Notes: a model not told the origin generated them from the sequence alone. DNA of 64,000 nt from Herpetosiphon geysericola (GCF_001306135.1 NZ_LGKP01000003.1:84240-148239); one strand, 5' to 3'. Shown: positions 17,801-27,371, counted from the first letter of the stretch. A program made the numbers and translations.

Positions 17801-20800
17801 TAATCTGGTAGGCGATGGCTCAGTTCGGACTGCTAGCCAAAACATTACGACCGAATATGGCTATGATGCTTTGGGTCGTAAGCTTTGGACGAAGCTTCCC
17901 GATGGCAGCTATGATCAATATGTTTCCTACAATCAAGCTGGCCAAATTCGTTGGGTGGTTAAGAATCCAATCAACAGCAGCGGTAAACCTGCGTTGCCAA
18001 CGTCTGATGTTACGGTTCCAACCTTCTACCCAGCCTTCCCAACCGGAAATCTTGTTACCAGCTATGGTTATGATGTGCAAGGCCGTACTAGTACAACAAC
18101 GGTTACTGGGATCGTAACTGGCACCTTTAATCTGCAAACCATGCAATGGTCTGCAGCAACCGATCGTACCACGTTGGTCGAGTACGATGCGTTGAGCCGC
18201 CCAGTTACTACAACCTTGAACTATCGCCCAACGATCAATAATGGTCAATATAGCGCTACCTACCCTGATGTAAACCTTAAGAGCTATACCTATTATGATG
18301 CAGTTGGTAATCCTGTATGGTACAAGGATCTCTTCCATCGCTGGACGAAAACTGACTATGATGCCTTAAATCGCCCAGTGACAGTAACCTTGAATTATGA
18401 AAATGGGAATCCAGCGACAATCGATGCTGGCAACCTTTCGTGGGCCTCGCTCAACGATACCGACATTATTCAAGTTACCAAATACAATCAATTTGGGGTT
18501 GATCGCGTTATCAACAATTATGATCTACGCACCACTGGCGTATGGTCGGCTTCAGCTCCAATTACCAATCTTGTAACGCTCAATAACTACAACAGTGCCG
18601 GGATTCAAATTGGCACAACCCAAAACAGCGCTCCAGGCGTTACTGGCCGGACTGATGTTAACCGCACGACCACAACGAAGATTGATCTGGTAACTGGCCG
18701 AACATTGGCTTCCCAAGACGTGCTTGGGCAATGGAACGTGCCTGAATATGATACCCAAGGTCGAATCATCAAGACAATCAAGAACTGTCGGCAGGGAAGT
18801 ACGATTGCCTTTACAAATTGTGCCACCAGCGCAGGTTCAAGCAGCGGCACGGTTGATCGGAATGTGCCAAGTGATACAACCCTTTATGACTTCTTGGGCC
18901 GTGATTACGAAACCGTTTCACCAAATGGTACGGTAACCCATACCAATTATGATGTGCTTGGCCGTGGCTATCAAACCATTCAGAACTATGTTCAATCTCC
19001 AAACGGCAGCACCGCAACTCCCTATAATGTCACAGCGAGCGCAACCTATCTTGACGCTGGCGGTCGGCGTTGGAACACCACTGATCCAACGGGCAAAGTA
19101 ACCCAATACGAAGCTAATGCACTTGGTCAAACGATTGCAGTAACTGATACTGCTGGCTTACGCACTAGCTATGGGTTTGATGGTAGTGGTGCGCAACGCT
19201 GGATCAAGTTGCCAAATGGTACGGTTAACTTGACCTATGTTGATGGACTTGGCCGAACTGTCAAACAATTTACCAACTATCAAAATGGTACGAATGACGC
19301 TGGTGACGGCACGGTTAAGGATCTTGTCGTTACCAATACTTATAATGGTGCTGGCAATTTGGTGGCAACCATTGATCAAATTGGCCGCAAAACCAGCTAT
19401 GGTTATAACTTACGCGGCAACTTGGTTAAGGTCGTCCAGAACGATTCACCTAGCTGTGTTGCTACTGCAAGCGATTGTCGGGTAACGACTGTGTATCGCT
19501 ATGATCGGCTTGGCAACCAAACCGCGATTGTTGATGCTCATGGCAAAGTGCGCAGCAAAACTTATGATGCTGCTGGCCGGATCGTAAGTGATACCGATGC
19601 TACAGGGCTGGCAAATCGCACGATTAACTATGAATATGATCTGCGCAATTTGCTAACCAAGACAATTGGCTTCGGCACTGGCACCAATCGCCCAGTTATT
19701 GCCGTTAGCTACGATGAGCTTGGCCGCCAACGCACTGTTAGCACCGCGCCAACGACGGTTGCTGGCTTAACAGTTGTCCAAGAATATACCTACGATGTCC
19801 TTGGGCGCCGAACATCGTTCTTTGATGTTTCAGCAGTTGATGTTGCTAATAGCCGTACCGGGCTTATGACCTACAACTTCGATGCCTTGAATCGGATTAC
19901 TGGCGAACAACGCTCGGTTGTTGGTGACCCAGTTGCCAACCAATGGACACTTGGCTATGGCTACGACGCTGCTGGCCGGGTAACCAACGTTGGTTCAACC
20001 AACTATGAATATGATACTGCTGGCCGCCCATGGAAAGTGCTACGTGGTGCTTCACTGGTCGCCGATTATAGCTACGATACTGTTGGTCGATTAAGCCAAA
20101 CGCGCAATTATGAAAATAGCGTTGAACGGGCTAAAACGATCCGCGGCTATGATGAAATCAACCGCATCAGTAGCTTAACCACAACGGGGATCAATAATCT
20201 CGGGGCTAATAGCCAATTATCGGCCTACACCTATACCTACAACCGTGCCAACGAACCTGAAACCTTCGTTTCAAACCAACGTTTGACCAATGGTACGGTA
20301 ACAAATGCAAGCCATACCTACACCTACGATAAATTAGGCCGCTTAATCACTGAGCTTGATAATGGATTAAGCACAACCTCACAATACGCTTACGACAAAC
20401 TTGGTAACCGCACAAGTGTCACGGTCAATGGTGTTAACAACACCAGCTTGAGCTTTGATGATGCAGGTCGAGTGACAAACAGTGGTTGGAGCTATGACGC
20501 TTGGGGTAATGTGCTGAGCGACGGGGTTGGTAAAAATACCTATACCTACGATGGCTTGAACCGCATGTTGACTACCACCAAAGCTGGCTCAACCTATGGC
20601 TACAAGTATCATGGCGAAACCATGATTTTGCGCTCGGTTGCCAACTCGGCAAATGGCAACGTGATGACTCCGCAAACCGCCTTGTTGCACAACACGATTA
20701 CTGGTGGCTATAGCAGCCTCTTACGGATCTATTCGTTACCAGGTGCTGCAACCTATACAACCTATGCCTATGGGCCATATGGTGGTTTGTTGTGGTCGGA

Positions 20801-21995
20801 ATATACCAACACCAATCCAGTTCGACGCATGGCCTTCTTTAGCGATGCCCAAAATACCCTGCGCCAACAAGTTAACCTTACCGATGGCGTAACTAGTAAC
20901 CAAGATACTGATGCTTGGGGTGTTTTGACTGGCGCAACTACGCCAATGTCATCGTTGCGCTATACCGGCGAGTATACCGACTTTGATACGGGCTTAGTCT
21001 TCTTGCGCGCACGTTGGTATAACCCTGCTAATGGTACCTTCCAAGGCCGCGACCCGTTTGCTGGCTTTGCCGAACAACCATATTCGTTGCACCCATACCA
21101 ATATGCTTATAGCAGCCCAACGGTCTATGCCGACCCAAGTGGCCGTACGCCTGGTACAGGCGAAGCGAGCAGTGGTGGGCGTGTGCCTCGCCCTAATGAA
21201 GGCGGCGAAAAGAAACAAGGTCCGCGGGAGAAATCGCTGGAAAGACAATTAGACAATGAATTATGTGATCGTATCGTATCAGAAGATCTAACTATTTCTG
21301 TCACGGCCACTAAGGTTCGCTATGCGGATATGTATTCAGCCGCAAATGCTGCACGTGCAATTGAGGGGGCATTTTTACCGTTTGGGCAGGGTTTGATAAC
21401 TTATACTTATACATCCGCGTTGGAACTTCAGGGAGGTGCTACAGGAACCGTTGGAGGAAGTGGTAATATTGGTATTCCGGGGGTTGCTAATGGTAGTGTG
21501 AATGCCGAATTACAAACTAATGGGGTTATCAAATTCGTTTTTACCTCAGCAGATGCTGCCGCATTTAATCAAGCTGAGTTGACATATACACCGGGTTATG
21601 TGGGTCTGTTAAAAGCAATTGGAGTCAATCTTGCTAAAGTAGGCAGAACTGATTTATTTGATGGCGCAAAAAACTTGAATATCTATCACCTAAGATATAC
21701 ATTCACAGTAGATAAGTGGGGTGATGATGAGAGATTTGAGGCGATTAAGGTTGGGTACGAGTTGTGTGTTTATTATAATCCTGTCTGTGATAATAATGAA
21801 ACGGCTCTTATTGCTCCACCACGTGCCGAAGCAGTTGCTACCTCATTGGGTATGCGAGTAGAACATACATATGGTAGAAAACAACAAATAACAGAAGTTA
21901 ATCTGACCGACATTAATGATTCTGCTGATCGAATATTATCGGTAGGAGGTCCAGGACAAATAAGTCAGTTTACCAAAGAATATAAGTCGAAGTAG
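14808..21995 (+). CDS. secreted giant RHS/YD-repeat protein with variable C-terminal tip
   Basis: 2395 residues starting with a Sec signal peptide (hydrophobic GLMLLSLCLSMVSPA, cleavage near AAAQS). Residues about 80-460 form a PQQ/WD-like beta-propeller region (repeated VVTYQGFVFG and LYIVPDAYG strands). Residues about 560-2050 are dozens of YD repeats of the form YDxxGRxxxxT, which build the RHS shell. The RHS-associated core is near 2060-2115 (TGLVFLRARWYNPANGTFQGRDPF ... YADPSGR). The last about 275 residues follow that core, where polymorphic toxins carry their effector. This tip is Gly- and Tyr-rich and not recognised, and uses AGA, AGG and ATA codons that the rest of the gene avoids. 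No immunity gene follows; a strong terminator does. Confidence 0.93.
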   Translation: MKRSLARPFQGLMLLSLCLSMVSPAAISPAAAQSKPPSVDNRTNSATPEQSIPDAAWRPAGSSPLLKQDVSIAAPEREAVAPTTIAGSPPFELSEVIDTYDEYSTGFATANGVVYTVVGGAVVARSLTTKQQLWSRPLPVGYPTISTKIFVYQSVVVVTYQGFVFGDNPGSLSSVYGFQVGDGSDAWPARSYPTDLTGSYQYENLVYFQTDSSYEGPQNRLHAVNMLTGAEVLNSSIPELDGLLGVFSSVIALSNRLVNRQTLATVVTLPTPLLSTVRFYSTATADGAIAFSEQKPVDLNTNTFQTKVGLYSQTGSAGNTFTLKGRITSDIYASGNKIFLLTCEFCNRATWTDIMPNFVATLHVFSTNGTTLTREASVKIPQHGNYSSMTVADGYLYIVPDAYGAFDQSPLIVAYDIAAKALVWESSITLSDGWGHKVAREGAYLLVGMTQPSSGDMSIVALRQEARFSDQDRTDCDCTKNDDYQRSASVSDESDINTATGNYNYGTQSIEVESPDGTLHGGLEYNSQAVHPSTPTPQRGLSAEPSRGLAAGWTHSYNMWLDTTSEPNTVIYNGSGGARLRFTAGGPLVPGVLLAPKSGIFAALDLVASTDPLLPAEVYVFTTRHDTKLYFNLEGQLLLIESDKGQRVKVINKDFGNGVWAVDRVESVTDPSIRLNFSYTNGYLSSISDQNSRSITFNHNTTTGKLTSYTDLANAQETFGYSNDLLSERTNALGQLIERTTFISSTINNEPMFRATAQQSFPNSTDGTSRKLQFNYNSADRQIQLVNPSTNAVLETRVDRYAANNTIESQTLNGIKLSDATIGTNLVGTGKTDALGRVTKQTSNRMGRITSTTDALQRTTVITYDAKFRPIARLDSNNIRSLLTYDNANNVIRETNGITTISPLGQTTIYTYNVRYPGKNWLEILHNPNNVRTWYEYNTKGQVTKQIDGYESGNPQTTTYEYDSLGRQIKVTTGFGSASPLTTKTDYRADGQVVRTIVNLVGDGSVRTASQNITTEYGYDALGRKLWTKLPDGSYDQYVSYNQAGQIRWVVKNPINSSGKPALPTSDVTVPTFYPAFPTGNLVTSYGYDVQGRTSTTTVTGIVTGTFNLQTMQWSAATDRTTLVEYDALSRPVTTTLNYRPTINNGQYSATYPDVNLKSYTYYDAVGNPVWYKDLFHRWTKTDYDALNRPVTVTLNYENGNPATIDAGNLSWASLNDTDIIQVTKYNQFGVDRVINNYDLRTTGVWSASAPITNLVTLNNYNSAGIQIGTTQNSAPGVTGRTDVNRTTTTKIDLVTGRTLASQDVLGQWNVPEYDTQGRIIKTIKNCRQGSTIAFTNCATSAGSSSGTVDRNVPSDTTLYDFLGRDYETVSPNGTVTHTNYDVLGRGYQTIQNYVQSPNGSTATPYNVTASATYLDAGGRRWNTTDPTGKVTQYEANALGQTIAVTDTAGLRTSYGFDGSGAQRWIKLPNGTVNLTYVDGLGRTVKQFTNYQNGTNDAGDGTVKDLVVTNTYNGAGNLVATIDQIGRKTSYGYNLRGNLVKVVQNDSPSCVATASDCRVTTVYRYDRLGNQTAIVDAHGKVRSKTYDAAGRIVSDTDATGLANRTINYEYDLRNLLTKTIGFGTGTNRPVIAVSYDELGRQRTVSTAPTTVAGLTVVQEYTYDVLGRRTSFFDVSAVDVANSRTGLMTYNFDALNRITGEQRSVVGDPVANQWTLGYGYDAAGRVTNVGSTNYEYDTAGRPWKVLRGASLVADYSYDTVGRLSQTRNYENSVERAKTIRGYDEINRISSLTTTGINNLGANSQLSAYTYTYNRANEPETFVSNQRLTNGTVTNASHTYTYDKLGRLITELDNGLSTTSQYAYDKLGNRTSVTVNGVNNTSLSFDDAGRVTNSGWSYDAWGNVLSDGVGKNTYTYDGLNRMLTTTKAGSTYGYKYHGETMILRSVANSANGNVMTPQTALLHNTITGGYSSLLRIYSLPGAATYTTYAYGPYGGLLWSEYTNTNPVRRMAFFSDAQNTLRQQVNLTDGVTSNQDTDAWGVLTGATTPMSSLRYTGEYTDFDTGLVFLRARWYNPANGTFQGRDPFAGFAEQPYSLHPYQYAYSSPTVYADPSGRTPGTGEASSGGRVPRPNEGGEKKQGPREKSLERQLDNELCDRIVSEDLTISVTATKVRYADMYSAANAARAIEGAFLPFGQGLITYTYTSALELQGGATGTVGGSGNIGIPGVANGSVNAELQTNGVIKFVFTSADAAAFNQAELTYTPGYVGLLKAIGVNLAKVGRTDLFDGAKNLNIYHLRYTFTVDKWGDDERFEAIKVGYELCVYYNPVCDNNETALIAPPRAEAVATSLGMRVEHTYGRKQQITEVNLTDINDSADRILSVGGPGQISQFTKEYKSK

Positions 21996-22027
21996 CCTTA
22001 ATCATTCTTAATCGAATAATTAGTGTG

Positions 22028-22073
22028 AACCCCACCTATACCTGCACAGAGGTATAGGTGGGGTTTTATTTTG
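22028..22073 (+). terminator. strong terminator after the RHS gene
   Basis: Perfect 16-bp stem AACCCCACCTATACCT / AGGTATAGGTGGGGTT with a 6-base loop and TTTATTTT. Confidence 0.95.
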
Positions 22074-22111
22074 TGTTGGGCTAGAGGTGTGATTATACTT
22101 AGCCGATACTT

Positions 22112-23077
22112 TTAGATACTATTGACCAATTGTTGGCTTGAACTGGTCTTTGCTGTATGTGAACTGGTTTTGAAGCCCTTGGCGATCAACCAAATTGCCA
22201 AACTCATTTCGGTAAGCGCCACTGGAATCGCCAAGAGTGCGCCCCAAGTCGAAAGTTGCTCGATAATTCCAAACATTTCCAACAGCGATGCAAGAAAAAT
22301 GAGGCTTGAGCCAACCAAGCCCAGCGTGGCGATTGGCCGGGGAATTTGGCGGGTTTGAAAGAAAATGTAACTATACATAATTGTGTTGAGGCCAAGCATG
22401 AAATTTGGCCCAAGCATAAATGTCCAATCGTGGATGGCAATTAATGCGCTGCCAACCACGCGGTAGCTTTGCTCATCGGCGGCAGTTGTGCTGCTAAATT
22501 CACGGCTGATGCTAAGCAAAGCTAACATGCCCACGATCCCGATTGTAATCACCACTGCTTCGAGAAAGCGGAAACATAGGTGCGCCAAGGCAATCCGTTC
22601 GCTATATTGACGTAAGATTGGAAACATGGTGACGGCTGTGCCAACGGCGGTGGTGACGAGAACCAGTTCCATGAGCGCTGCAACAACAATTTGGTTGGCA
22701 TTGGCTGCGCCTGCGCGCAAATAGTCGCTTTCGGTTAGCAATGGTGCATACCACAGTAGGCCAAGAATCGAGCTGACTGCTGCTAAGATAAAAAAGATTC
22801 CAATGAGAATGGCGTGGCGGCGTTGGTTGGCCATGGTGCTTGCTCCTTGTGAAATGTTGATTGGTTGCTCAAGTGGCACGACTGCAATCAAGCTCAAGCC
22901 TGAATCGCGAATTTTGCGCAAAACCCGATAGAGCGCTGCCTGATCAACGATTGAGCCAGTGAGCAGCGTATCGCCTTGCGGCGTATGGCTGATGGCTAAA
23001 TCATCGAACCATTCAGCCCAACTTGGGTCAAGCTGGCCTTTGATCTGAATCTGATAGCGCAGCGATGAATTTGCCAT
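22112..23077 (-). CDS. small N-terminal domain fused to a DUF4386-type membrane protein
   Basis: 321 residues from the ATG at 23077 (AGGA just upstream). Residues 1-75 form a soluble alpha/beta module (SLRYQIQIKGQLDPSWAEWF ... LLTGSIVDQAALYRVLRKIRD) that resembles small stand-alone proteins. After residue 81 a second Met begins the DUF4386-like part with about six to seven membrane helices (HAILIGIFFILAAVSSILG to ALTEMSLAIWLIAKGF). Directly before the internal ATG at 22834 lies AAGGAG at ten bases, a good ribosome site. The arrangement looks like two genes joined by loss of a stop, possibly still making a shorter second product. Function unknown. The MalT-like regulator gene is 127 bases upstream on the same strand. 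Confidence 0.75.
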   Translation of the reverse strand: MANSSLRYQIQIKGQLDPSWAEWFDDLAISHTPQGDTLLTGSIVDQAALYRVLRKIRDSGLSLIAVVPLEQPINISQGASTMANQRRHAILIGIFFILAAVSSILGLLWYAPLLTESDYLRAGAANANQIVVAALMELVLVTTAVGTAVTMFPILRQYSERIALAHLCFRFLEAVVITIGIVGMLALLSISREFSSTTAADEQSYRVVGSALIAIHDWTFMLGPNFMLGLNTIMYSYIFFQTRQIPRPIATLGLVGSSLIFLASLLEMFGIIEQLSTWGALLAIPVALTEMSLAIWLIAKGFKTSSHTAKTSSSQQLVNSI

Positions 23078-23204
23078 ACCTTCCTGCTTTGAACTATGCG
23101 TCGTGTGCGATCTGCGAGCAGGATACAATTCTGGTCGCGGCCTGTCATACCTCAAATGAGTTATTCGACGAGGTAGGCTGCATATTTATTGTTGGTTCTA
23201 GGTT

Positions 23205-25811
23205 TTAGGTTTGGGGCAGGATGCCGAGGCTGCGAGCACGGGCAACTGCTTGGGTGCGATTCGTGACTTCAAGTTTGGCATAAATATTACGGGCATGCAC
23301 TTTGACCGTGTAGATCGATAAATACAGCCGTTCGCCAATTTCGCGGTCGGTGTAGCCAGCGGCAATCTGTTGTAGCACCTCAATTTCGCGCTCGCTCAGG
23401 CGCTCAACCTGTTTGGCTTGGGGTTTTATTGAGGAACTATGGTTAAATAGCGGAAGCGCCTGATCGATTAACGATGAGTGCAGACTATGGGTTTGGGCCA
23501 GTTGCAAAAGCTGTTGCATTGCAGGGCCATAATCAAGCAGGGTGCGAATTAATTGATTGGCCTCAGCCAGTGGTAATGCCTGTTTGAGCCATTCGATTGC
23601 CTGTGCGTTTTGGCCTTGGGCTACATAGGCCAGCGCCAACAAGCAGCAGGCTTGTACCAACTGGTCGGGCCAATTGTTGGCTTGGGCTTGCTGCTGAAGC
23701 GGGGTTAGGATGGCAATTGCCGCTGCTGGCTGGGCTTGAGCCAACGCACTCTGGGCTTGGCAGAATGCAAGTTGATGGCTGGTGGCAAGTTGCTTGGCGT
23801 TGCTCAATTTGGTTTCGCGCAACAGCAATTGAATTCGCAGATGGGCAATTTCAGCAAAGCGTTGATTAAAATTGTGCTGGCGCGCTAATTGTTCAGTTTG
23901 ATCAAGCAGCCGTTTGGCTCCTGCGAGATCGTTGTGGGCTAGCTTAATCTGGGCCAACATCAATTCGCATAATATAAAACGATCGATGCCTTGCTCGTAT
24001 TGCAGTGCAAGTTGCAGGCTTTGCTGGGCATGCTGCTCGGCGGCGGCCAAATCATTCCATTGATAGGAGATTCGTGCTAAGCCAAGTTGGGCTTCGTAGA
24101 TGATTTGCTGTGGCTGCTCGCCCGCCAATTGCAGCACATGACGATAGGTTGCGGCGGCCCGATACAGCTCTAGGTTGCTTTCTTGCAATTGGCCCATGCC
24201 GATTGAGGCCAAAATCAGCGTAAAGGTATCATTGGCTTGTTGGCTCAATTCGATTGCTTGGCTTAGGGCAAGCTTGGTATTGTGGCGTTCGCCGCGTACT
24301 TGATAGGCATAGGCCAAAGCCCAATTAGCCGTCGCCCGAAAGGGCAAATTGTGGGGATGCAAATAGGCAAACGCGCGTTGAGCTTGGCCAATAATCGTCT
24401 CAATTTGATATTGGGTTAAGGCGATGGTTGTCCGCGCGGCGGCAATTTGGCCGCTTAAATCGCGAGTGTATTCATTATTTGGCTGCTGCTCAAGGCCCCG
24501 TTCTGCTGCTTGCAATTTTGCTTCAACGCCGCTGGTTTGGCCCATCACCAGCAAAATTGCTGCATAGCGCACCCACAACGAAGGCTGCTGATCAAGCACT
24601 GTATTGGGTAAACTCGCCAGCCAATTCAGCATTGCCGAGACAAAGCCATTGGCATGCAGCGGCATTTGGATCATCAATTCTTCGGCGCGCTGGTAATCGT
24701 GGGCAAGCGTGGCATGTTGAAAGGCTTCGAGCACTAAATCGTGTTGTTGATACCAGTGGCTGGCCCGTTGATGCAGGGCCACAAGCTCTTGCTGGGTGAG
24801 CTGTTGGGCCAACCGCTGACGCAGTAAATCGCTAAATAACTGATGATAGCGATACCAAGCGCGTTGCTGATCGAGCGCCACAATAAATAAATGAGCCTGA
24901 TCGATTTGGGCGAGTATGGATTGGCTGTTGGTTTGGTTCAAAACTGCATCGCACAACGGCCCAGTCATGCGCTCAAGAATCGAAGTTTGCAGCAAAAATG
25001 CTTGAATTGCAGGCGTTTGCTGGTGCAGCACTTCGCTGAGCAAATAATCTAAAATAAATTGATGCTGGCCACTAAATGTTTCGATAAAGCTATTTGGATC
25101 GTGCTGGCCTTGCAGTGAGAGCGCCGCGAGTTGTAGCCCAGCAACCCAGCCTTCGGTACGGGTTTCGAGCTTGGCAATCGCCTGATCTGGCAAGTGCAAG
25201 CCCATGACTGTATTCAGAAATTCGCTGCTTTCAGCCAAATTGAAGCGTAAATCGGCAACCCTCAATTCGTTGAGTTGGCCGCGAGCGCGTAACCGAGCCA
25301 AGGGTATTTGGGGATCTTCGCGGGTTGCCAACACAAGGTGCATCGAGTTGGGCATATGCTCCAGCAAAAAATTGAGCATATCATCAACTGCTTGGTTTTC
25401 GATTACATGATAATCATCGAGCACCAGCAGCATTGGTTGCTTGATTCGATGAATCTCATTGATTAAGCTAACCAGCAGTTGCTCGCTTGGGGCTGGCTGA
25501 GCCGCTTGCAATGCTTGCTGCACACTTTGGCCAAGGGTTGGCTCGATGGTTTGCAACGCTGCCACCAAATAACTTAGCCAGCGCAAGGGATCATTATCGC
25601 GCTGATCGAGGGTTAGCCACGCTTTGGCATGGCTGGTTTGGTGCAGCCATGTGCTTAGCAAGGTTGTTTTGCCAAAGCCTGCTGGTGCTGCAACGAGGGT
25701 TATCCGCCGATCAAGGCCGCGCTGAAGCAGCGCCAATAGCTGGCTGCGGTTAACGACGCTCGTTCGCGGGCTTGGAATCATCAGTTTGGTTGCTAAAATT
25801 GCAATTGCCAT
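23205..25811 (-). CDS. MalT/LuxR-type ATP-dependent transcriptional regulator
   Basis: 868 residues from the ATG at 25811; an in-frame start 54 bases further up is possible. An STAND-type NTPase domain opens the protein: Walker A in LVAAPAGFGKTTLL (about residue 40) and Walker B in MLLVLDDYHVI (about 130). A long helical TPR-like sensor region (about 350-790) follows. The C-terminus is a LuxR DNA-binding domain, LSEREIEVLQQIAAGYTDREIGERL and VKVHARNIYAKLEVTNRTQA. Such proteins bind an inducer, oligomerise with ATP and activate transcription. A TATAAT ends eight bases before the ATG, which hints at a leaderless transcript. Its target may be the DUF4386 gene downstream. Confidence 0.92.
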   Translation of the reverse strand: MAIAILATKLMIPSPRTSVVNRSQLLALLQRGLDRRITLVAAPAGFGKTTLLSTWLHQTSHAKAWLTLDQRDNDPLRWLSYLVAALQTIEPTLGQSVQQALQAAQPAPSEQLLVSLINEIHRIKQPMLLVLDDYHVIENQAVDDMLNFLLEHMPNSMHLVLATREDPQIPLARLRARGQLNELRVADLRFNLAESSEFLNTVMGLHLPDQAIAKLETRTEGWVAGLQLAALSLQGQHDPNSFIETFSGQHQFILDYLLSEVLHQQTPAIQAFLLQTSILERMTGPLCDAVLNQTNSQSILAQIDQAHLFIVALDQQRAWYRYHQLFSDLLRQRLAQQLTQQELVALHQRASHWYQQHDLVLEAFQHATLAHDYQRAEELMIQMPLHANGFVSAMLNWLASLPNTVLDQQPSLWVRYAAILLVMGQTSGVEAKLQAAERGLEQQPNNEYTRDLSGQIAAARTTIALTQYQIETIIGQAQRAFAYLHPHNLPFRATANWALAYAYQVRGERHNTKLALSQAIELSQQANDTFTLILASIGMGQLQESNLELYRAAATYRHVLQLAGEQPQQIIYEAQLGLARISYQWNDLAAAEQHAQQSLQLALQYEQGIDRFILCELMLAQIKLAHNDLAGAKRLLDQTEQLARQHNFNQRFAEIAHLRIQLLLRETKLSNAKQLATSHQLAFCQAQSALAQAQPAAAIAILTPLQQQAQANNWPDQLVQACCLLALAYVAQGQNAQAIEWLKQALPLAEANQLIRTLLDYGPAMQQLLQLAQTHSLHSSLIDQALPLFNHSSSIKPQAKQVERLSEREIEVLQQIAAGYTDREIGERLYLSIYTVKVHARNIYAKLEVTNRTQAVARARSLGILPQT

Positions 25812-25927
25812 GTTGGCATTATAGCCCAAACCTACGAGCTGCAAGGCACGATTCGAATTGGGCATTTGCGCTCAAGCCTGAATTTGGTAGCATGCTAGGG
25901 CCTTGACCTTGGATAGATGGAGCCATT

Positions 25928-27262
25928 ATGCCGATTAAGCTTTATACCGATCTTGCGTTGGCCAAACAAGGGCCACTTGCGCGAGTTGCCTTCGATACGG
26001 TCGAAATTCCTGAGCGTTTGCAACACAGCCTCGATACAATGTTTGGTGCTGGCACAACCCCAACCGCTGCGGTTGACCAGATTTTGGCCAGTGTGCGCCG
26101 CGATGGCGATGCAGCCTTGCAGCACTGGAGCAGAACCATCGAAGGTGTTGCCATCAACGAGTTTGAGGTTGATCGCTTGGCAATCGAAGCTGCTTATGCC
26201 TTGGTTGATCCATTATTGATTGAGGCCTTGCGGGTTTCTGCCGCCGAAATTGAGCGCTTTCACCGCAAGCAAACCCGCCAAAGTTGGGTCGATTGGAGCG
26301 ATGAAGGTGCGCTGGGCCAAATTGTGTTGCCACTGGATCGGATTGGAGCCTATGCGCCTGGTGGCACTGCGCCGTTGCCTTCATCGCTGTTGATGGGCGT
26401 GATTCCTGCCAAGGTTGCTGGGGTGCGCGAGATTATTGTTTGTTCGCCGCCACAACGGGCTACTGGCGAGATTTCGCCGCTGGTGCTAGTTGCTGCCGAT
26501 ATTGCTGGGGTCGATCGGATTTTTCGCTTGGGCGGGGCGCAGGCGATTGCGGCGATGGCCTATGGCACCAACAGCGTGCCGCATGTTGATAAAATCATTG
26601 GGCCTGGCAATTTATTTGTGGTGCTGGCCAAAAAAGCGGTCTATGGCACGGTTGATATTGAAGCCTTGCCTGGCCCAACCGAAACTATGGTTATTGCCGA
26701 TGCTGACGCTAACCCTGAGTTAGTGGCCGCCGATTTGTTGGCTCAAGCGGAGCATGATCTGTTGGCCTCGGCGATTTTGCTTACGCCCTCGTTGGACTTG
26801 GCCGAAAAAGTGCAGGCTGCGGTCGGGCGCCAACTAGAGGAGCTAGACCGAGCAGAGATCACCGCCCAAGCTTTGGCCAATCGTTCAGGGATTGTGCTTG
26901 TGCCAGGCTTGGATGCTGCCTTTGAAATTAGCAATGCCTATGGCCCCGAACACCTCTGCTTATTGCTAAACGATCCTTGGCAATATGTTGGCAAGGTGCG
27001 CAACGCTGGTGGCATTTTCATTGGCGAACGTTCATTTGAAGTTTTGGGCGATTATGTGGCTGGGCCATCGCACATTATGCCGACTGGTGGAACTGCGCGC
27101 TACGCCTCGCCAGTCAATGTTGATCACTTTCGCAAGGTGATTTCGCTGGTGGGCTTAAACGAAAAAGCCTTACAACGCCTTGGCCCAATTGCCCAGCGTT
27201 TGGCCGAGGCCGAGGGCTTAACCGCCCACGCCGCTGCGGTGCGTCGCCGTTTGGTGCAATAA
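25928..27262 (+). CDS. hisD: histidinol dehydrogenase
   Basis: 444 residues from the ATG at 25928, five bases after TGGAG. It catalyses the last two oxidations of histidine synthesis, L-histidinol to L-histidine, with NAD+ and zinc. Visible signatures are DRIGAYAPGGTAPLPSSLLM near residue 138, the zinc-ligand block AQAEHDLLASAILLT near 273, GPEHLCLLL near 338 and AGPSHIMPTGGTARYASPVNVDHF near 378. Full length and apparently intact. No other his gene is adjacent, so the pathway is dispersed. Confidence 0.96.
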   Translation: MPIKLYTDLALAKQGPLARVAFDTVEIPERLQHSLDTMFGAGTTPTAAVDQILASVRRDGDAALQHWSRTIEGVAINEFEVDRLAIEAAYALVDPLLIEALRVSAAEIERFHRKQTRQSWVDWSDEGALGQIVLPLDRIGAYAPGGTAPLPSSLLMGVIPAKVAGVREIIVCSPPQRATGEISPLVLVAADIAGVDRIFRLGGAQAIAAMAYGTNSVPHVDKIIGPGNLFVVLAKKAVYGTVDIEALPGPTETMVIADADANPELVAADLLAQAEHDLLASAILLTPSLDLAEKVQAAVGRQLEELDRAEITAQALANRSGIVLVPGLDAAFEISNAYGPEHLCLLLNDPWQYVGKVRNAGGIFIGERSFEVLGDYVAGPSHIMPTGGTARYASPVNVDHFRKVISLVGLNEKALQRLGPIAQRLAEAEGLTAHAAAVRRRLVQ

Positions 27263-27311
27263 CCTAGGGCAGAGAACATAGAACATAGAGCATAGAACAT
27301 ACAATTGTTTA

Positions 27312-27363
27312 GATTTCCTCAGCCCGCGCACCAACTGGACGTGGGCAAGGGGCTGAGGAAATC
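27312..27363. terminator. large inverted repeat between convergent hisD and HD genes
   Basis: GATTTCCTCAGCCC / GGGCTGAGGAAATC, a perfect 14-bp stem with a 24-base loop. It lies between two convergent stops. No clear U-tract, so it may be a weak bidirectional terminator or a mobile-repeat remnant. AGAACATAG-like tandem repeats precede it at about 27272-27301. Confidence 0.6.
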
Positions 27364-27371
27364 GTCAACTC

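Noticed and set aside
16863..19379. Several 70-170-codon antisense frames in the RHS gene
   Set aside because: Shadows of the YD repeats, without ribosome sites or protein-like composition.
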